DNA of 6,369 bases from Anaerolineales bacterium (GTDB lineage Bacteria; Chloroflexota; Anaerolineae; Anaerolineales; UBA4823): contig JAQUAE010000114.1 in assembly GCA_028687395.1 (NCBI GenBank), forward strand, positions 1 to 6,369, given 5' to 3'. Positions 1 through 6,369 of this stretch are shown here, piece by piece. Positions within the stretch are counted from its first letter, which is position 1. Each line of letters begins with the position of its first letter. The notes beneath the pieces are model-generated. The model was not told the DNA's origin. It saw only the letters and a program-made list of their open reading frames with translations, and searched no databases. Both the position numbers and the translations under genes were made by a program.

Positions 1-437
1 GAGAGGTCGATCACCAGTGTGCGGCGCGGCTGGATGCTCTGCGGACTGGGGTTGAAGCGTTGGGGGGGGAAGATCAGCGCCTCATTCAATTCCCCCTCCC
101 AGGCATCGGCTTCGACCTTCAAGAAGAGGCAGCGCTTGCGCCTGCAAGCAGCATCCAGCTCAGCCCAAAACTCTGCCCAGGCCTGTGCTAACTGATCCGG
201 CTCCAGGCTGGACAACGCCTCCTCACTCCAAACCGGTCCGCGGGGGATATACGCCAGGCGAGTGCCGGCTGGCAGCTTGCGAAGCAATACCTGGGCGCCG
301 ATACTGCCCCTCTGCACTCGCAAGACCTCCCACCCGAAGCGACTCTTGAACTCCCCCCAGGCGCTGGTCTGCAGCAGGTGAGCTTGTGGATGTTGGGACA
401 GGAACGCGTCCCACTGGGCAAGGTCGAGGAGGGGCAT
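1..437 (-). CDS. FemA/FemB/FemX-like aminoacyltransferase, N-terminal part (partial)
   Basis: This reading frame is open from an ATG at 435-437 to the left edge, giving 145 complete residues; the C-terminal part lies outside the window. It resembles the FemAB/FemX family: GNAT-fold enzymes that use aminoacyl-tRNA to add amino acids to the peptide of lipid II, forming peptidoglycan cross-bridges at the inner face of the membrane. Visible family-like segments are an N-terminal HLLQTSAWGEFKSRFGWE block (residues 20-37), LAYIPRGPVW (61-70), a helical acidic stretch (about 80-100), FLKVEAD (105-111) and IQPRRTLVIDL (135-145). The start follows the upstream stop by 31 bp. It has no clear Shine-Dalgarno, and no ATG/GTG/TTG lies upstream in frame before the preceding gene, so the start is fairly secure. 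It is last in the visible operon, after two glycan synthesis genes. The catalytic half is not visible, so substrate and amino acid cannot be judged; a FemAB-like polysaccharide-associated acyltransferase is the alternative. Confidence 0.82.
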   Translation of the reverse strand, partial: MPLLDLAQWDAFLSQHPQAHLLQTSAWGEFKSRFGWEVLRVQRGSIGAQVLLRKLPAGTRLAYIPRGPVWSEEALSSLEPDQLAQAWAEFWAELDAACRRKRCLFLKVEADAWEGELNEALIFPPQRFNPSPQSIQPRRTLVIDL

Positions 438-468
438 GAGGGTGTGGAGGGTGGTAATCGCAGGGCGG

Positions 469-1899
469 CTACCGGCCGCGCAAGCCCAGAACCATGGAAG
501 GCGTGCGCAGGAGGATCACCAGATCCATGATCATGCTGCGATTCTTGATGTAGTACAGGTCGTATTCGAGCTTGGTGGTGGTTTCTTCGATGGTCGAGGC
601 GTAGCCGAAATTGATTTGTGCCCAGCCGGTAATGCCAGGCTTCACCAGTAAGCGCGCCCGGTAGAAAGGGACGTGCTTTTCGAAATGGGCTACCAGTTCG
701 GGGCGTTCCGCCCGGGGACCAACCAGGCTCATCTCCCCCCTGAGCACATTCAGGAACTGGGGCAGCTCGTCCAGGTGGGTCCTGCGCAAGAGGCGGCCGA
801 CGCGCGTGGCACGCTGGTCATCTTCCTTCGCCCAGCGCGGCATCCCATCCGCTTCGGCGTCGCGATACATGGTGCGGAACTTATAAATGGTGTAATTCTG
901 AGCGCCTTTGCCCCAGCGCGTTTGCGAGTAGAAGATGGGCAGACCATCGTCGATTAAGATCATGATCGCGATCAGTGGGGTGCAGGCCACCAGGATGAGC
1001 ACGCCGACGAACCCGCCGAGGATGTCCAGCAAGCGCTTACCCATCTCGTAGAAACTACTCGTGCGCTGTTCATCGATGAAGGCACGCAGGATCCAATCCC
1101 CTTCGAGCAGGCGGATGGGCACCCGGCCGAGCAGTTGCTCGTACACCTTGGGCATGCGGATGATCTCCACGCCGCGCTCCTGGGCAACCAGCAGGTTATG
1201 AAACATCTCGGAGTGCAATTCACCCGAGATAGCCACGATGATATCGGTGACTTCGTGCGCCTCGAGCAAATCGCCCAGCGCAACACGAGTGCCCAGGACT
1301 TTGAAGCCCTCGATCTCGAGCCCCTGTTTTTGCGGGTCGTCATCGACGATGCCCACCAGGAAGAAGGGCGGCGGCCAGAGCTCGTTGATCACCTGGACCA
1401 GGGCCCTGCCCGCCTTGCCCCCGCCGACGATCAGCACCCGGCGCATGAATTGCGGCGCGGTGAAGATGCGGATGTAGACCGCCCGCCAAAGCAGGGTGAG
1501 CAAAGAGACAATGATCAAGAAGCTGGCCACGCCACGCCTGGGCAGCAGAGAGCGCGGCGGGTCGGCGTAGTAAAAGTACAATGCGAGGTAAAGGCCGAAG
1601 CCAATCAGAACCGCCCGGGCTATGCCCTGTATCGTCGCCTGCCACTTGCCGGCTTTGTGTACATCGTAGAGGTCTACCAGCAGGATGATCCACGCCAGAG
1701 GGAAGGTGAAGAACCAGGGCGGCACGCGGCGCTGGATGAAGGAGCTAGAAAAACCCAGGAACTTCTCGCTATCCGCCCAGAAGTAGAGGGAAAGGATCAG
1801 CGCGGTGACGGCGACGATGAGATCGACGACAATCAGCAAAGATCGCCGGTCGCTGACACGAATTCGCCATAAACGCGATTTATAGAGTGGACGGCGCAT
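469..1899 (-). CDS. Exopolysaccharide-type polyprenyl sugar-phosphate transferase (WcaJ/PssY-like)
   Basis: This 476-residue protein should transfer a hexose-1-phosphate from a nucleotide sugar to undecaprenyl phosphate, the first membrane step of exopolysaccharide or surface glycan assembly. Four hydrophobic segments (about 20-42, 62-78, 91-112, 122-145) precede a Rossmann-like CoA-binding-type domain with VLIVGGGKAG (155-164). The C-terminal bacterial sugar transferase domain (about 287-470) has an amphipathic membrane-embedded helix, YKFRTM (339-344), the catalytic-type LDELPQ with Asp377-Glu378, SLVGPRAERPE (391-401), KPGITGWAQI (420-429) and YDLYYIKN (446-453). Length and layout fit the large WcaJ/CpsE class. 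The PRPE motif usual in the family reads PRAE here. The ATG at 1897-1899 lies inside the end of the upstream glycosyltransferase (20-bp overlap) with AGGA six bases before it. The donor sugar (glucose, galactose or another) cannot be told from sequence. Confidence 0.95.
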   Translation of the reverse strand: MRRPLYKSRLWRIRVSDRRSLLIVVDLIVAVTALILSLYFWADSEKFLGFSSSFIQRRVPPWFFTFPLAWIILLVDLYDVHKAGKWQATIQGIARAVLIGFGLYLALYFYYADPPRSLLPRRGVASFLIIVSLLTLLWRAVYIRIFTAPQFMRRVLIVGGGKAGRALVQVINELWPPPFFLVGIVDDDPQKQGLEIEGFKVLGTRVALGDLLEAHEVTDIIVAISGELHSEMFHNLLVAQERGVEIIRMPKVYEQLLGRVPIRLLEGDWILRAFIDEQRTSSFYEMGKRLLDILGGFVGVLILVACTPLIAIMILIDDGLPIFYSQTRWGKGAQNYTIYKFRTMYRDAEADGMPRWAKEDDQRATRVGRLLRRTHLDELPQFLNVLRGEMSLVGPRAERPELVAHFEKHVPFYRARLLVKPGITGWAQINFGYASTIEETTTKLEYDLYYIKNRSMIMDLVILLRTPSMVLGLRGR

Positions 1900-2887
1900 T
1901 TTTCATCCTGGAAAGCAGCCCGATTAAGAACGAGGCGCCCCATGCAAGATGCATCGTGACGATAGCCAGCGGTACGCCCACCACCATGCTCCAACGGCGA
2001 TGGCGGGCGGCAAGTTCGATGCCCACCCCGAGCAGCACAGCCAGATAAACGCCAGCCACGATGGCCAGGAGGTACCACATCACTGGAAAAACCCAGCCCG
2101 CTACCAATAATAACACTAACCCCAAGACAAATGAGGGCGGCAACAACTGGCGCCAGCGAATGCTTTCCGGATACATGCGCAACATGCGCGCTTTCCAGTA
2201 GCCATAACGCCAGTACTGCGCAGCCAGCGCTTTCAAGGTTGGGCGGGCAAAATAGGCTGTGCGGATGCGAGGGTCGAGCCACACGCTGCCGCCCGCCCGG
2301 CGCACACGCACGTTGAACTCGTAATCCTCGTTGGTCAGCAGGTTTTCGTTGAACCGCCCGACACGCTCGATCAGCGAACGACGGAAGGCGCCGAAGGGCA
2401 CGGTGTCCACGCGCCTGGCCGCCTTCCCGACCCGGTACTGGGCGTCGCCCACCCCGATGGGATGCGCGGCAGCGAGGGATATGGCCGTAGCTATCCAGCT
2501 TTGTGCGCCGGGCTGGATGTCCCACACGCCACCGACGTTGTCCCCACAACCCGCTTGTAATGCCTCCACGCAAAGGGCGATGTAATCAGCGTTAGGAATA
2601 GAATGGGCGTCCAGGCGAATGACGATCTCCCCTGCAGCCGCCTCCAGAGCTGCGTTCAACCCGGCAGGAATGATCCGTTTGGGATTATCCACGACGCGGA
2701 TGGGCAGTTGCGGATGGTCGGTCGCAAAGGCGGCAATCGCCTGGCGCGTGCCGTCAGTCGACATCCCATCCGCCAGGATGACTTCCATCCTGGGCAGCGG
2801 ATAAGTCTGCCCGTGAAGCGCGTGCAACAAGAGGGCGATCGTCGCCTGTTCGTTATAACAGGGCACAATGATCGAAACGTGAGGCAT
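1880..2887 (-). CDS. Family 2 glycosyltransferase, succinoglycan ExoA-like
   Basis: This membrane-anchored GT-A glycosyltransferase probably adds a sugar to a lipid-linked glycan on the cytoplasmic face. From the ATG at 2887 it has 335 residues. The nucleotide-sugar binding start VSIIVPCYNEQ is at residues 4-14, DGMSTDGT at 40-47, the DXD-like DAH at 93-95, PFGAFRRSL at about 164-172, the acidic NEDYE at 186-190 (likely catalytic base region) and QYWRYGYWK at 224-232. The order and wording match the ExoA-type subgroup of GT2. Three hydrophobic segments follow (about 252-271, 273-290, 301-325). A GTG at 2945-2947 would add 20 residues and overlap the kinase gene by 8 bp; its purine-rich GAGAGG lies only two bases upstream, too close. 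The ATG has no Shine-Dalgarno but begins exactly at the conserved domain, so I prefer it with modest certainty. The stop overlaps the next gene. Donor and acceptor are unknown. Confidence 0.93.
   Translation of the reverse strand: MPHVSIIVPCYNEQATIALLLHALHGQTYPLPRMEVILADGMSTDGTRQAIAAFATDHPQLPIRVVDNPKRIIPAGLNAALEAAAGEIVIRLDAHSIPNADYIALCVEALQAGCGDNVGGVWDIQPGAQSWIATAISLAAAHPIGVGDAQYRVGKAARRVDTVPFGAFRRSLIERVGRFNENLLTNEDYEFNVRVRRAGGSVWLDPRIRTAYFARPTLKALAAQYWRYGYWKARMLRMYPESIRWRQLLPPSFVLGLVLLLVAGWVFPVMWYLLAIVAGVYLAVLLGVGIELAARHRRWSMVVGVPLAIVTMHLAWGASFLIGLLSRMKNAPSTL
1906..1909 (-). promoter_or_regulatory. Ribosome binding site of the sugar-phosphate transferase gene
   Basis: On the minus strand AGGA (within CCAGGATG) lies six bases before the ATG at 1897-1899. 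It sits within the coding sequence of the upstream glycosyltransferase and supports this ATG as the start, which produces the 20-bp gene overlap. Translation of the two genes is probably coupled. Confidence 0.65.
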
Positions 2888-2899
2888 CAATGCGTGATG

Positions 2900-2905
2900 A
2901 TTATA
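2900..2905 (-). promoter_or_regulatory. Possible internal -10 element (TATAAT) before the glycosyltransferase
   Basis: A perfect TATAAT on the minus strand lies between the kinase stop (2940-2942) and the preferred glycosyltransferase ATG (2885-2887), 12 bases before the ATG. The -35 position is poor: ACTTTA at 17-bp spacing. Transcription from it would begin about six bases before the ATG, giving a nearly leaderless message. It could let the glycan genes be expressed apart from the signalling genes. It may equally be a chance hexamer. Confidence 0.35.
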
Positions 2906-2939
2906 CCCGCGCCGGGTAGGAATAAAGTTGGCCGCGCTG

Positions 2940-4373
2940 TCACCCACCGCCTCTCTCGCCCAAGGCCTGGATATGGAGCGGTAACCGGACGAGCAAGGTC
3001 GTCCCGGTCTGCGCCTCCCCCGTCTGGCGGTTGTTCAGTGTCTGAATCGTTCCCTGGTGCGCCCGGACGATCTCCCTGGCTATGCTCAGCCCGAGGCCTG
3101 AGCCGCGGCTTTCGCCGCCGGGACGGGATTTATCCAGTTGAAAGAAACGATCAAACACCTTGTCCAGTTCCTCGACCGGGATGCCCGGGCCGCCATCGAC
3201 TACCCTGACCTCGACGAAGCCCGCCAGAGCGCGGCCCTCCACCAGGACTTCTCCGCCGCGTGGGGAATATTTCAGGGCGTTGTCGATCAGGTTGGTGAAC
3301 ACCTGGGTCAGGCGGTCGGCATCGGCTTGAATATCGGGCAGGTCGTCGAGCTGCAGGCGGATAATCACCCCGGCGAGCCGCGCCTGGCGGCTGAACCTCT
3401 CGACCAGGGCTTCCAGCAAGCCCTTGAGGCTGATCGGCGCAAAATCGAACCTGGCGATACCCGCGTCGAAGCGCGCCAGGTCCAACAAATCCTGCACCAG
3501 GCGAACCATACGCCCGGCCTCGTCGTAAATTACCTGGGCGGCGTTCATCAACGCCTCCGGTTGGCGAACGGCACCGTCCAGGATAGCCTGAGCGAACCCC
3601 TGTATCGAGGTCAGAGGGGTTTTAAGCTCGTGTGAAACGTTGGCCACCAGGTTGCGCTGCGCTGTCTGGCTGGCGACGACCTGGCCCGCCATGGTGTTGA
3701 AGGCCTGGCTCAAACGCCTCACCTCCTCCGGACCTTGCGGAGGGATGCGTTCGTAAGTGCCTGCCACCACCTGCTGGGCAGCTTGTGAAATCCGTTGCAG
3801 CGGACCGGCAACCCAGCGCGCTACCCATAGTGAGAGCAGCACCGCAAGCAGAAAGGCAATCACCCCCGCCTGGACGAATGGGAGGAAGAACTCATCACGC
3901 ACCAGCCAGGCGATTGTGCGGGAAGGTCGGGGGGTTGCCAGGAGCAGAAAATCCCCCGCTGGCAAAGGGCGCAGGACGAAGAGCCAGGCCACGTCCTGAT
4001 CATCGCGGAAGGCAGAGAGGCCAACCAGGCGCTGATTGGCCTGCAAAACTGCCAGGTCGGGCAGGCCGCCAGCCTCCCCAGCGCGCGAGTCGACGAGTGC
4101 GCCCGTGCGGCGATTGATAATGGCTACGCGCACATCGAAGGTCTCATCTCCACGCTCGACCAGCGCTTGCAACTCCTCGGTCGAGCGCCCGGCAAACTGC
4201 TCCGCCCTGCGCAGCAGGACCGTGGAGACGAAGCGCAACCTTTGAGCTGCCAGGCGGGATTCGTACGGGTTGCGGTACAGGTAAAGCGCCAGCGCGCCTC
4301 CCAGGATGCACAGCACCACGCTGATCACCAAAAGATAGGTCAAGAGCAGCCGCGAGCGCAGCGTCGTGGCCAT
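2940..4373 (-). CDS. Sensor histidine kinase (HAMP, HisKA, HATPase_c)
   Basis: This 477-residue membrane kinase should sense an envelope signal, autophosphorylate and pass the phosphate to the regulator encoded just upstream. Transmembrane helix 1 (about 10-32) and helix 2 (about 165-188) flank a sensor region of roughly 130 residues outside the membrane, which I cannot assign to a named domain. A HAMP linker follows (about 185-237). The HisKA helix pair has the phospho-acceptor His248 in NVSHELKTPLTSI. The ATP-binding domain shows the N box NLIDNALKYS (361-370), the G1 box DGGPGIP (393-399), the F box region VFDRFFQLDKS (406-416) and the G2 box GSGLGLSI (424-431), all intact. HisKA is of the PhoR/WalK-like class. 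Its ATG shares one base with the regulator stop (TGATG), a usual sign of translational coupling and of a cognate pair. The gene ends 52 bp before the preferred start of the glycosyltransferase. Confidence 0.96.
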   Translation of the reverse strand: MATTLRSRLLLTYLLVISVVLCILGGALALYLYRNPYESRLAAQRLRFVSTVLLRRAEQFAGRSTEELQALVERGDETFDVRVAIINRRTGALVDSRAGEAGGLPDLAVLQANQRLVGLSAFRDDQDVAWLFVLRPLPAGDFLLLATPRPSRTIAWLVRDEFFLPFVQAGVIAFLLAVLLSLWVARWVAGPLQRISQAAQQVVAGTYERIPPQGPEEVRRLSQAFNTMAGQVVASQTAQRNLVANVSHELKTPLTSIQGFAQAILDGAVRQPEALMNAAQVIYDEAGRMVRLVQDLLDLARFDAGIARFDFAPISLKGLLEALVERFSRQARLAGVIIRLQLDDLPDIQADADRLTQVFTNLIDNALKYSPRGGEVLVEGRALAGFVEVRVVDGGPGIPVEELDKVFDRFFQLDKSRPGGESRGSGLGLSIAREIVRAHQGTIQTLNNRQTGEAQTGTTLLVRLPLHIQALGERGGG

Positions 4374-5053
4374 CAGCCCACCAGCTTGTAGCCCACTCCG
4401 GTCACCGTCTCGATGGTCACCCCGCTGCCAGCGAGCTTCTTGCGCAAGGCGCCGACGTGCACGTCCACGGTGCGCGTCTCCCCAGGGTATTCGTACCCCC
4501 AGGCCAGGTGGAGCAATTGCTCGCGACTGAGCACAATTCCCTTGTGCGCGGCGAGGGTGGCCAACAACTCGAACTCCTGAGTGCGCAGTGGTAACGGCGC
4601 GCCAGCCAGCGTCACCTCCCGGCTGGCGGGGTCGAGCACCACGTCCCCCACCCGCAGAGGTTTGCCGGTAAGCTGTGACTGGCGTTCTGCCCGGCGTAAG
4701 ATGGCTTTCACCCGCGCCGCCAGCTCACGCGGGTTGAAGGGCTTGGTCAAATAATCGTCGGCGCCGATCTCCAAGCCGATAATCTTGTCCACCTCTTCAT
4801 CCCGTGCAGTCAGCATCAGGATTGCCACTGGATCGTCCCGAGCCCTCACCCGGCGGCAGACTTCCAGGCCGTCAACTTCGGGGAGCATCAGGTCCAGCAC
4901 GACCAGCTTCGGGCGGTCGCGCTCGATGGCTTCCAGCGCGGCGCGCCCATTACCGCAAGCCTTTACCCGGAAGCCTTCGCGCTCCAGGTACAGGCGGGCG
5001 AGCTGGACGATATTCGGCTCGTCATCGACGACGAGGATCAAGTCGCCTGACAT
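4373..5053 (-). CDS. OmpR/PhoB-family response regulator
   Basis: This 226-residue cytoplasmic transcription factor is complete. The receiver domain (about 4-118) has the acidic pair Asp10-Asp11, the phospho-acceptor Asp54 in VVLDLMLPEVDG, Thr82 and Lys104 in YLTKPFNPREL. A short linker leads to the winged-helix DNA-binding domain (about 131-225), with LRTQEFELLATLA (156-168), SREQLL (176-181), the recognition-helix region RTVDVHVGALRKKL (194-207) and the C-terminal VTGVGYKL hairpin (217-224). No key residue is missing. Its ATG (5051-5053) directly follows the ridA stop with no intervening base, with AAGGG at 5058-5062 inside the end of ridA as a weak ribosome binding site. It is followed, with a one-base overlap, by the kinase gene. 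The likely targets include its own operon, given repeats upstream of the promoter, but this is inferred. Family membership is certain; the orthologue (PhoP, PhoB, WalR or other) is not decidable here. Confidence 0.96.
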   Translation of the reverse strand: MSGDLILVVDDEPNIVQLARLYLEREGFRVKACGNGRAALEAIERDRPKLVVLDLMLPEVDGLEVCRRVRARDDPVAILMLTARDEEVDKIIGLEIGADDYLTKPFNPRELAARVKAILRRAERQSQLTGKPLRVGDVVLDPASREVTLAGAPLPLRTQEFELLATLAAHKGIVLSREQLLHLAWGYEYPGETRTVDVHVGALRKKLAGSGVTIETVTGVGYKLVG

Positions 5054-5443
5054 CTAGCCCTTGACCAGCGCCACCACCTCGATTTCGACTGCGCCGCCCT
5101 TGGGCAACCCGGCCACCTGCACTGTGCTGCGCGCCGGGGGTTTCTCGGTGAAGAACTCTCCATAGATGGCATTCATGCGCGCAAAGTCATTCATGTCGCG
5201 CAAGAAGACGGTGGTCTTCACCGCCAGGTCGAGGGAGGAGTTGGCAGCGGCGAGCACGTGCTTGAGGTTGGTGAGCGCCTGCCTGGTTTCCGCCTCCACT
5301 CCACCTGGGGCGAGCTCACCGGTCTGAGGATCCAAACCCAATTGGCCGGCAGTAAACACCAGGTCGTCCACGCGCACGCCCACCGAATACGGCCCAATGG
5401 CCTTGGGGGCTTTCTCGCTCGCGATGATGGTTTTATTCGTCAT
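5054..5443 (-). CDS. ridA: RidA family enamine/imine deaminase
   Basis: RidA hydrolyses reactive enamine/imine intermediates such as 2-aminoacrylate, made by pyridoxal-phosphate enzymes, to keto acids and ammonia; it acts as a cytoplasmic homotrimer. The 129-residue protein has the standard family length. It shows KAPKAIGPYSVGV near the N-terminus (11-23, with the active-site tyrosine Tyr19), FTAGQLGLDPQTGEL (30-44), the substrate-carboxylate-binding Arg105 in PPARSTVQV and Glu120 in AVEIEVVAL, matching the active-site Arg/Glu of the deaminase-competent RidA subgroup. The ATG at 5441-5443 is preceded by GGAGG at a 4-base spacing and by a good promoter. It is the first gene of the operon and abuts the response regulator gene (TAGATG). 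A role in the signalling pathway is not implied by the sequence; it may be a housekeeping gene that shares the promoter. Confidence 0.95.
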   Translation of the reverse strand: MTNKTIIASEKAPKAIGPYSVGVRVDDLVFTAGQLGLDPQTGELAPGGVEAETRQALTNLKHVLAAANSSLDLAVKTTVFLRDMNDFARMNAIYGEFFTEKPPARSTVQVAGLPKGGAVEIEVVALVKG

Positions 5444-5445
5444 GG

Positions 5446-5508
5446 GACCTCCAGAAATAGCGGTTGGAACTTCTAAAGCTAATTGTATCCCCCGCTCTGC
5501 TGGAGGTC
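5446..5508. repeat. 9-bp perfect inverted repeat linking the -35 region and the ridA ribosome binding site
   Basis: On the plus strand GACCTCCAG (5446-5454) and CTGGAGGTC (5500-5508) are exact reverse complements separated by 45 bp. The leader-side arm contains the whole ridA Shine-Dalgarno. The distal arm overlaps the -35 hexamer. Pairing in RNA is possible only in transcripts that begin upstream of the promoter, such as leuS read-through. It could also be a split operator or chance. Confidence 0.5.
5448..5452 (-). promoter_or_regulatory. Strong Shine-Dalgarno of ridA
   Basis: GGAGG (within CTGGAGGTCCC) lies four bases before the ridA ATG on the minus strand and fixes the start. It is the best ribosome binding site in the window. 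It is also one arm of a 9-bp inverted repeat whose other arm is at 5500-5508. Confidence 0.85.
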
Positions 5509-5510
5509 AA
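5482..5510 (-). promoter_or_regulatory. Sigma70-type promoter of the ridA operon
   Basis: On the minus strand TTGACC (5505-5510) and TACAAT (5482-5487) are separated by exactly 17 bp, each one mismatch from the consensus hexamer. Transcription would begin near 5475 and give a leader of about 32 nt with the strong Shine-Dalgarno. It lies just after the leuS terminator and is the only convincing promoter in the window, so it probably drives all six downstream genes. Confidence 0.75.
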
Positions 5511-5518
5511 ACAAGGAA

Positions 5519-5535
5519 TGTAAAAAGGTTGTAAA
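5519..5535 (-). promoter_or_regulatory. Candidate response-regulator site: two TTTACA direct repeats 11 bp apart
   Basis: TTTACA occurs on the minus strand at 5530-5535 and again at 5519-5524, a period of 11 bp with a 5-bp gap. A related TTTGAC (5506-5511) follows 13 bp later and overlaps the -35 hexamer. OmpR/PhoB-family regulators bind such one-turn direct repeats as tandem dimers, and Bacillus PhoP uses TTAACA-like hexamers with about this spacing. The repeats would lie around -44 to -60 from the inferred start, a usual activator position. The assignment to the operon's own regulator is inference. Confidence 0.4.
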
Positions 5536-5543
5536 GTCGGGGG

Positions 5544-5574
5544 AAAAAGTATGGCAGGCGAGCACCTGCCATAC
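5544..5574 (-). terminator. Rho-independent terminator after leuS
   Basis: On the minus strand GTATGGCAGG (5565-5574) pairs perfectly with CCTGCCATAC (5549-5558) around a 6-base loop, followed at once by TTTTT (5544-5548). It begins 12 bases after the leuS stop codon. There is no U-tract in the plus direction, so it serves only the minus-strand leuS transcript and separates it from the ridA operon. Confidence 0.93.
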
Positions 5575-5586
5575 GGGGATGCATCG

Positions 5587-6369
<783 letters not shown>

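Noticed and set aside
188..421. A short minus-strand frame rich in Cys, Arg and Ser
   Set aside because: It is a frame shadow of the FemAB-like gene (1-437), which has clear family segments and stays open to the window edge.
1135..1872. A 245-codon open frame on the plus strand
   Set aside because: It is exactly antisense to the sugar-phosphate transferase gene, whose motifs are clear. The product is rich in Asp, Glu, Gln, Arg and His without any domain, as expected of antisense frames in GC-rich genes.
1833..2573. A 246-codon minus-strand frame overlapping the glycosyltransferase
   Set aside because: It is an alternative frame of the ExoA-like gene with Arg/Gly/His/Cys-rich low-complexity composition, no motif and no ribosome binding site of note.
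2888..2947. N-terminal extension of the glycosyltransferase from a GTG at 2945-2947
   Set aside because: The extra 20 residues precede the conserved GT2 start and look non-conserved, and the purine tract is too close to the GTG. It remains possible and is noted with the gene.
2603..3208. A 201-codon plus-strand frame across the kinase/glycosyltransferase junction
   Set aside because: It is antisense to two well-supported genes and its product is rich in Arg, Gly, Pro and Ser with no recognisable domain.

Overview
The window is a GC-rich bacterial segment (roughly 60% G+C by eye). All genes are on the minus strand and packed almost without gaps. The style of LeuRS, the ExoA-like glycosyltransferase, the sugar-phosphate transferase and the FemAB-like protein suggests Chloroflexota, perhaps an Anaerolineae-like lineage. 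That placement rests on remembered family resemblance, not a search.

Reading in the direction of transcription (right to left), the window opens with the C-terminal 260 residues of leucyl-tRNA synthetase (5587-6369). A strong intrinsic terminator follows at 5544-5574. The only real intergenic region (5444-5586) holds this terminator, two TTTACA direct repeats 11 bp apart, a good sigma70-type promoter (TTGACC, 17 bp, TACAAT) and a strong Shine-Dalgarno. This promoter starts a six-gene run: ridA (5054-5443), an OmpR/PhoB-family response regulator (4373-5053), a HAMP-containing sensor histidine kinase (2940-4373), an ExoA-like family 2 glycosyltransferase (about 1880-2887), a polyprenyl-phosphate sugar-phosphate transferase (469-1899) and the 5' part of a FemA/FemB/FemX-type aminoacyltransferase (1-437), which leaves the window.

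Junctions are tight. ridA stop and regulator start abut (TAGATG). Regulator and kinase share one base (TGATG). The glycosyltransferase and sugar transferase overlap by 20 bp. The FemAB-like gene starts 31 bp after the preceding stop. The simplest reading is one transcription unit that couples a signalling pair to cell-surface glycan or peptidoglycan synthesis: the sugar transferase loads the first sugar-phosphate on a lipid carrier, the ExoA-like enzyme extends it, and the FemAB-like protein may modify peptidoglycan precursors. RidA, a general enamine/imine deaminase, is the odd member.

No tRNA, rRNA, CRISPR array, insertion sequence or phage element was seen. No broken genes were seen, and apart from the terminator/promoter region there is essentially no non-coding sequence. 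Most genes belong to well-known families. The points most worth a second look are regulatory: the TTTACA repeats upstream of an operon encoding a PhoP/PhoB-type regulator, a 9-bp inverted repeat that could hide the ridA ribosome binding site in read-through RNA, and a perfect TATAAT just before the likely glycosyltransferase start.
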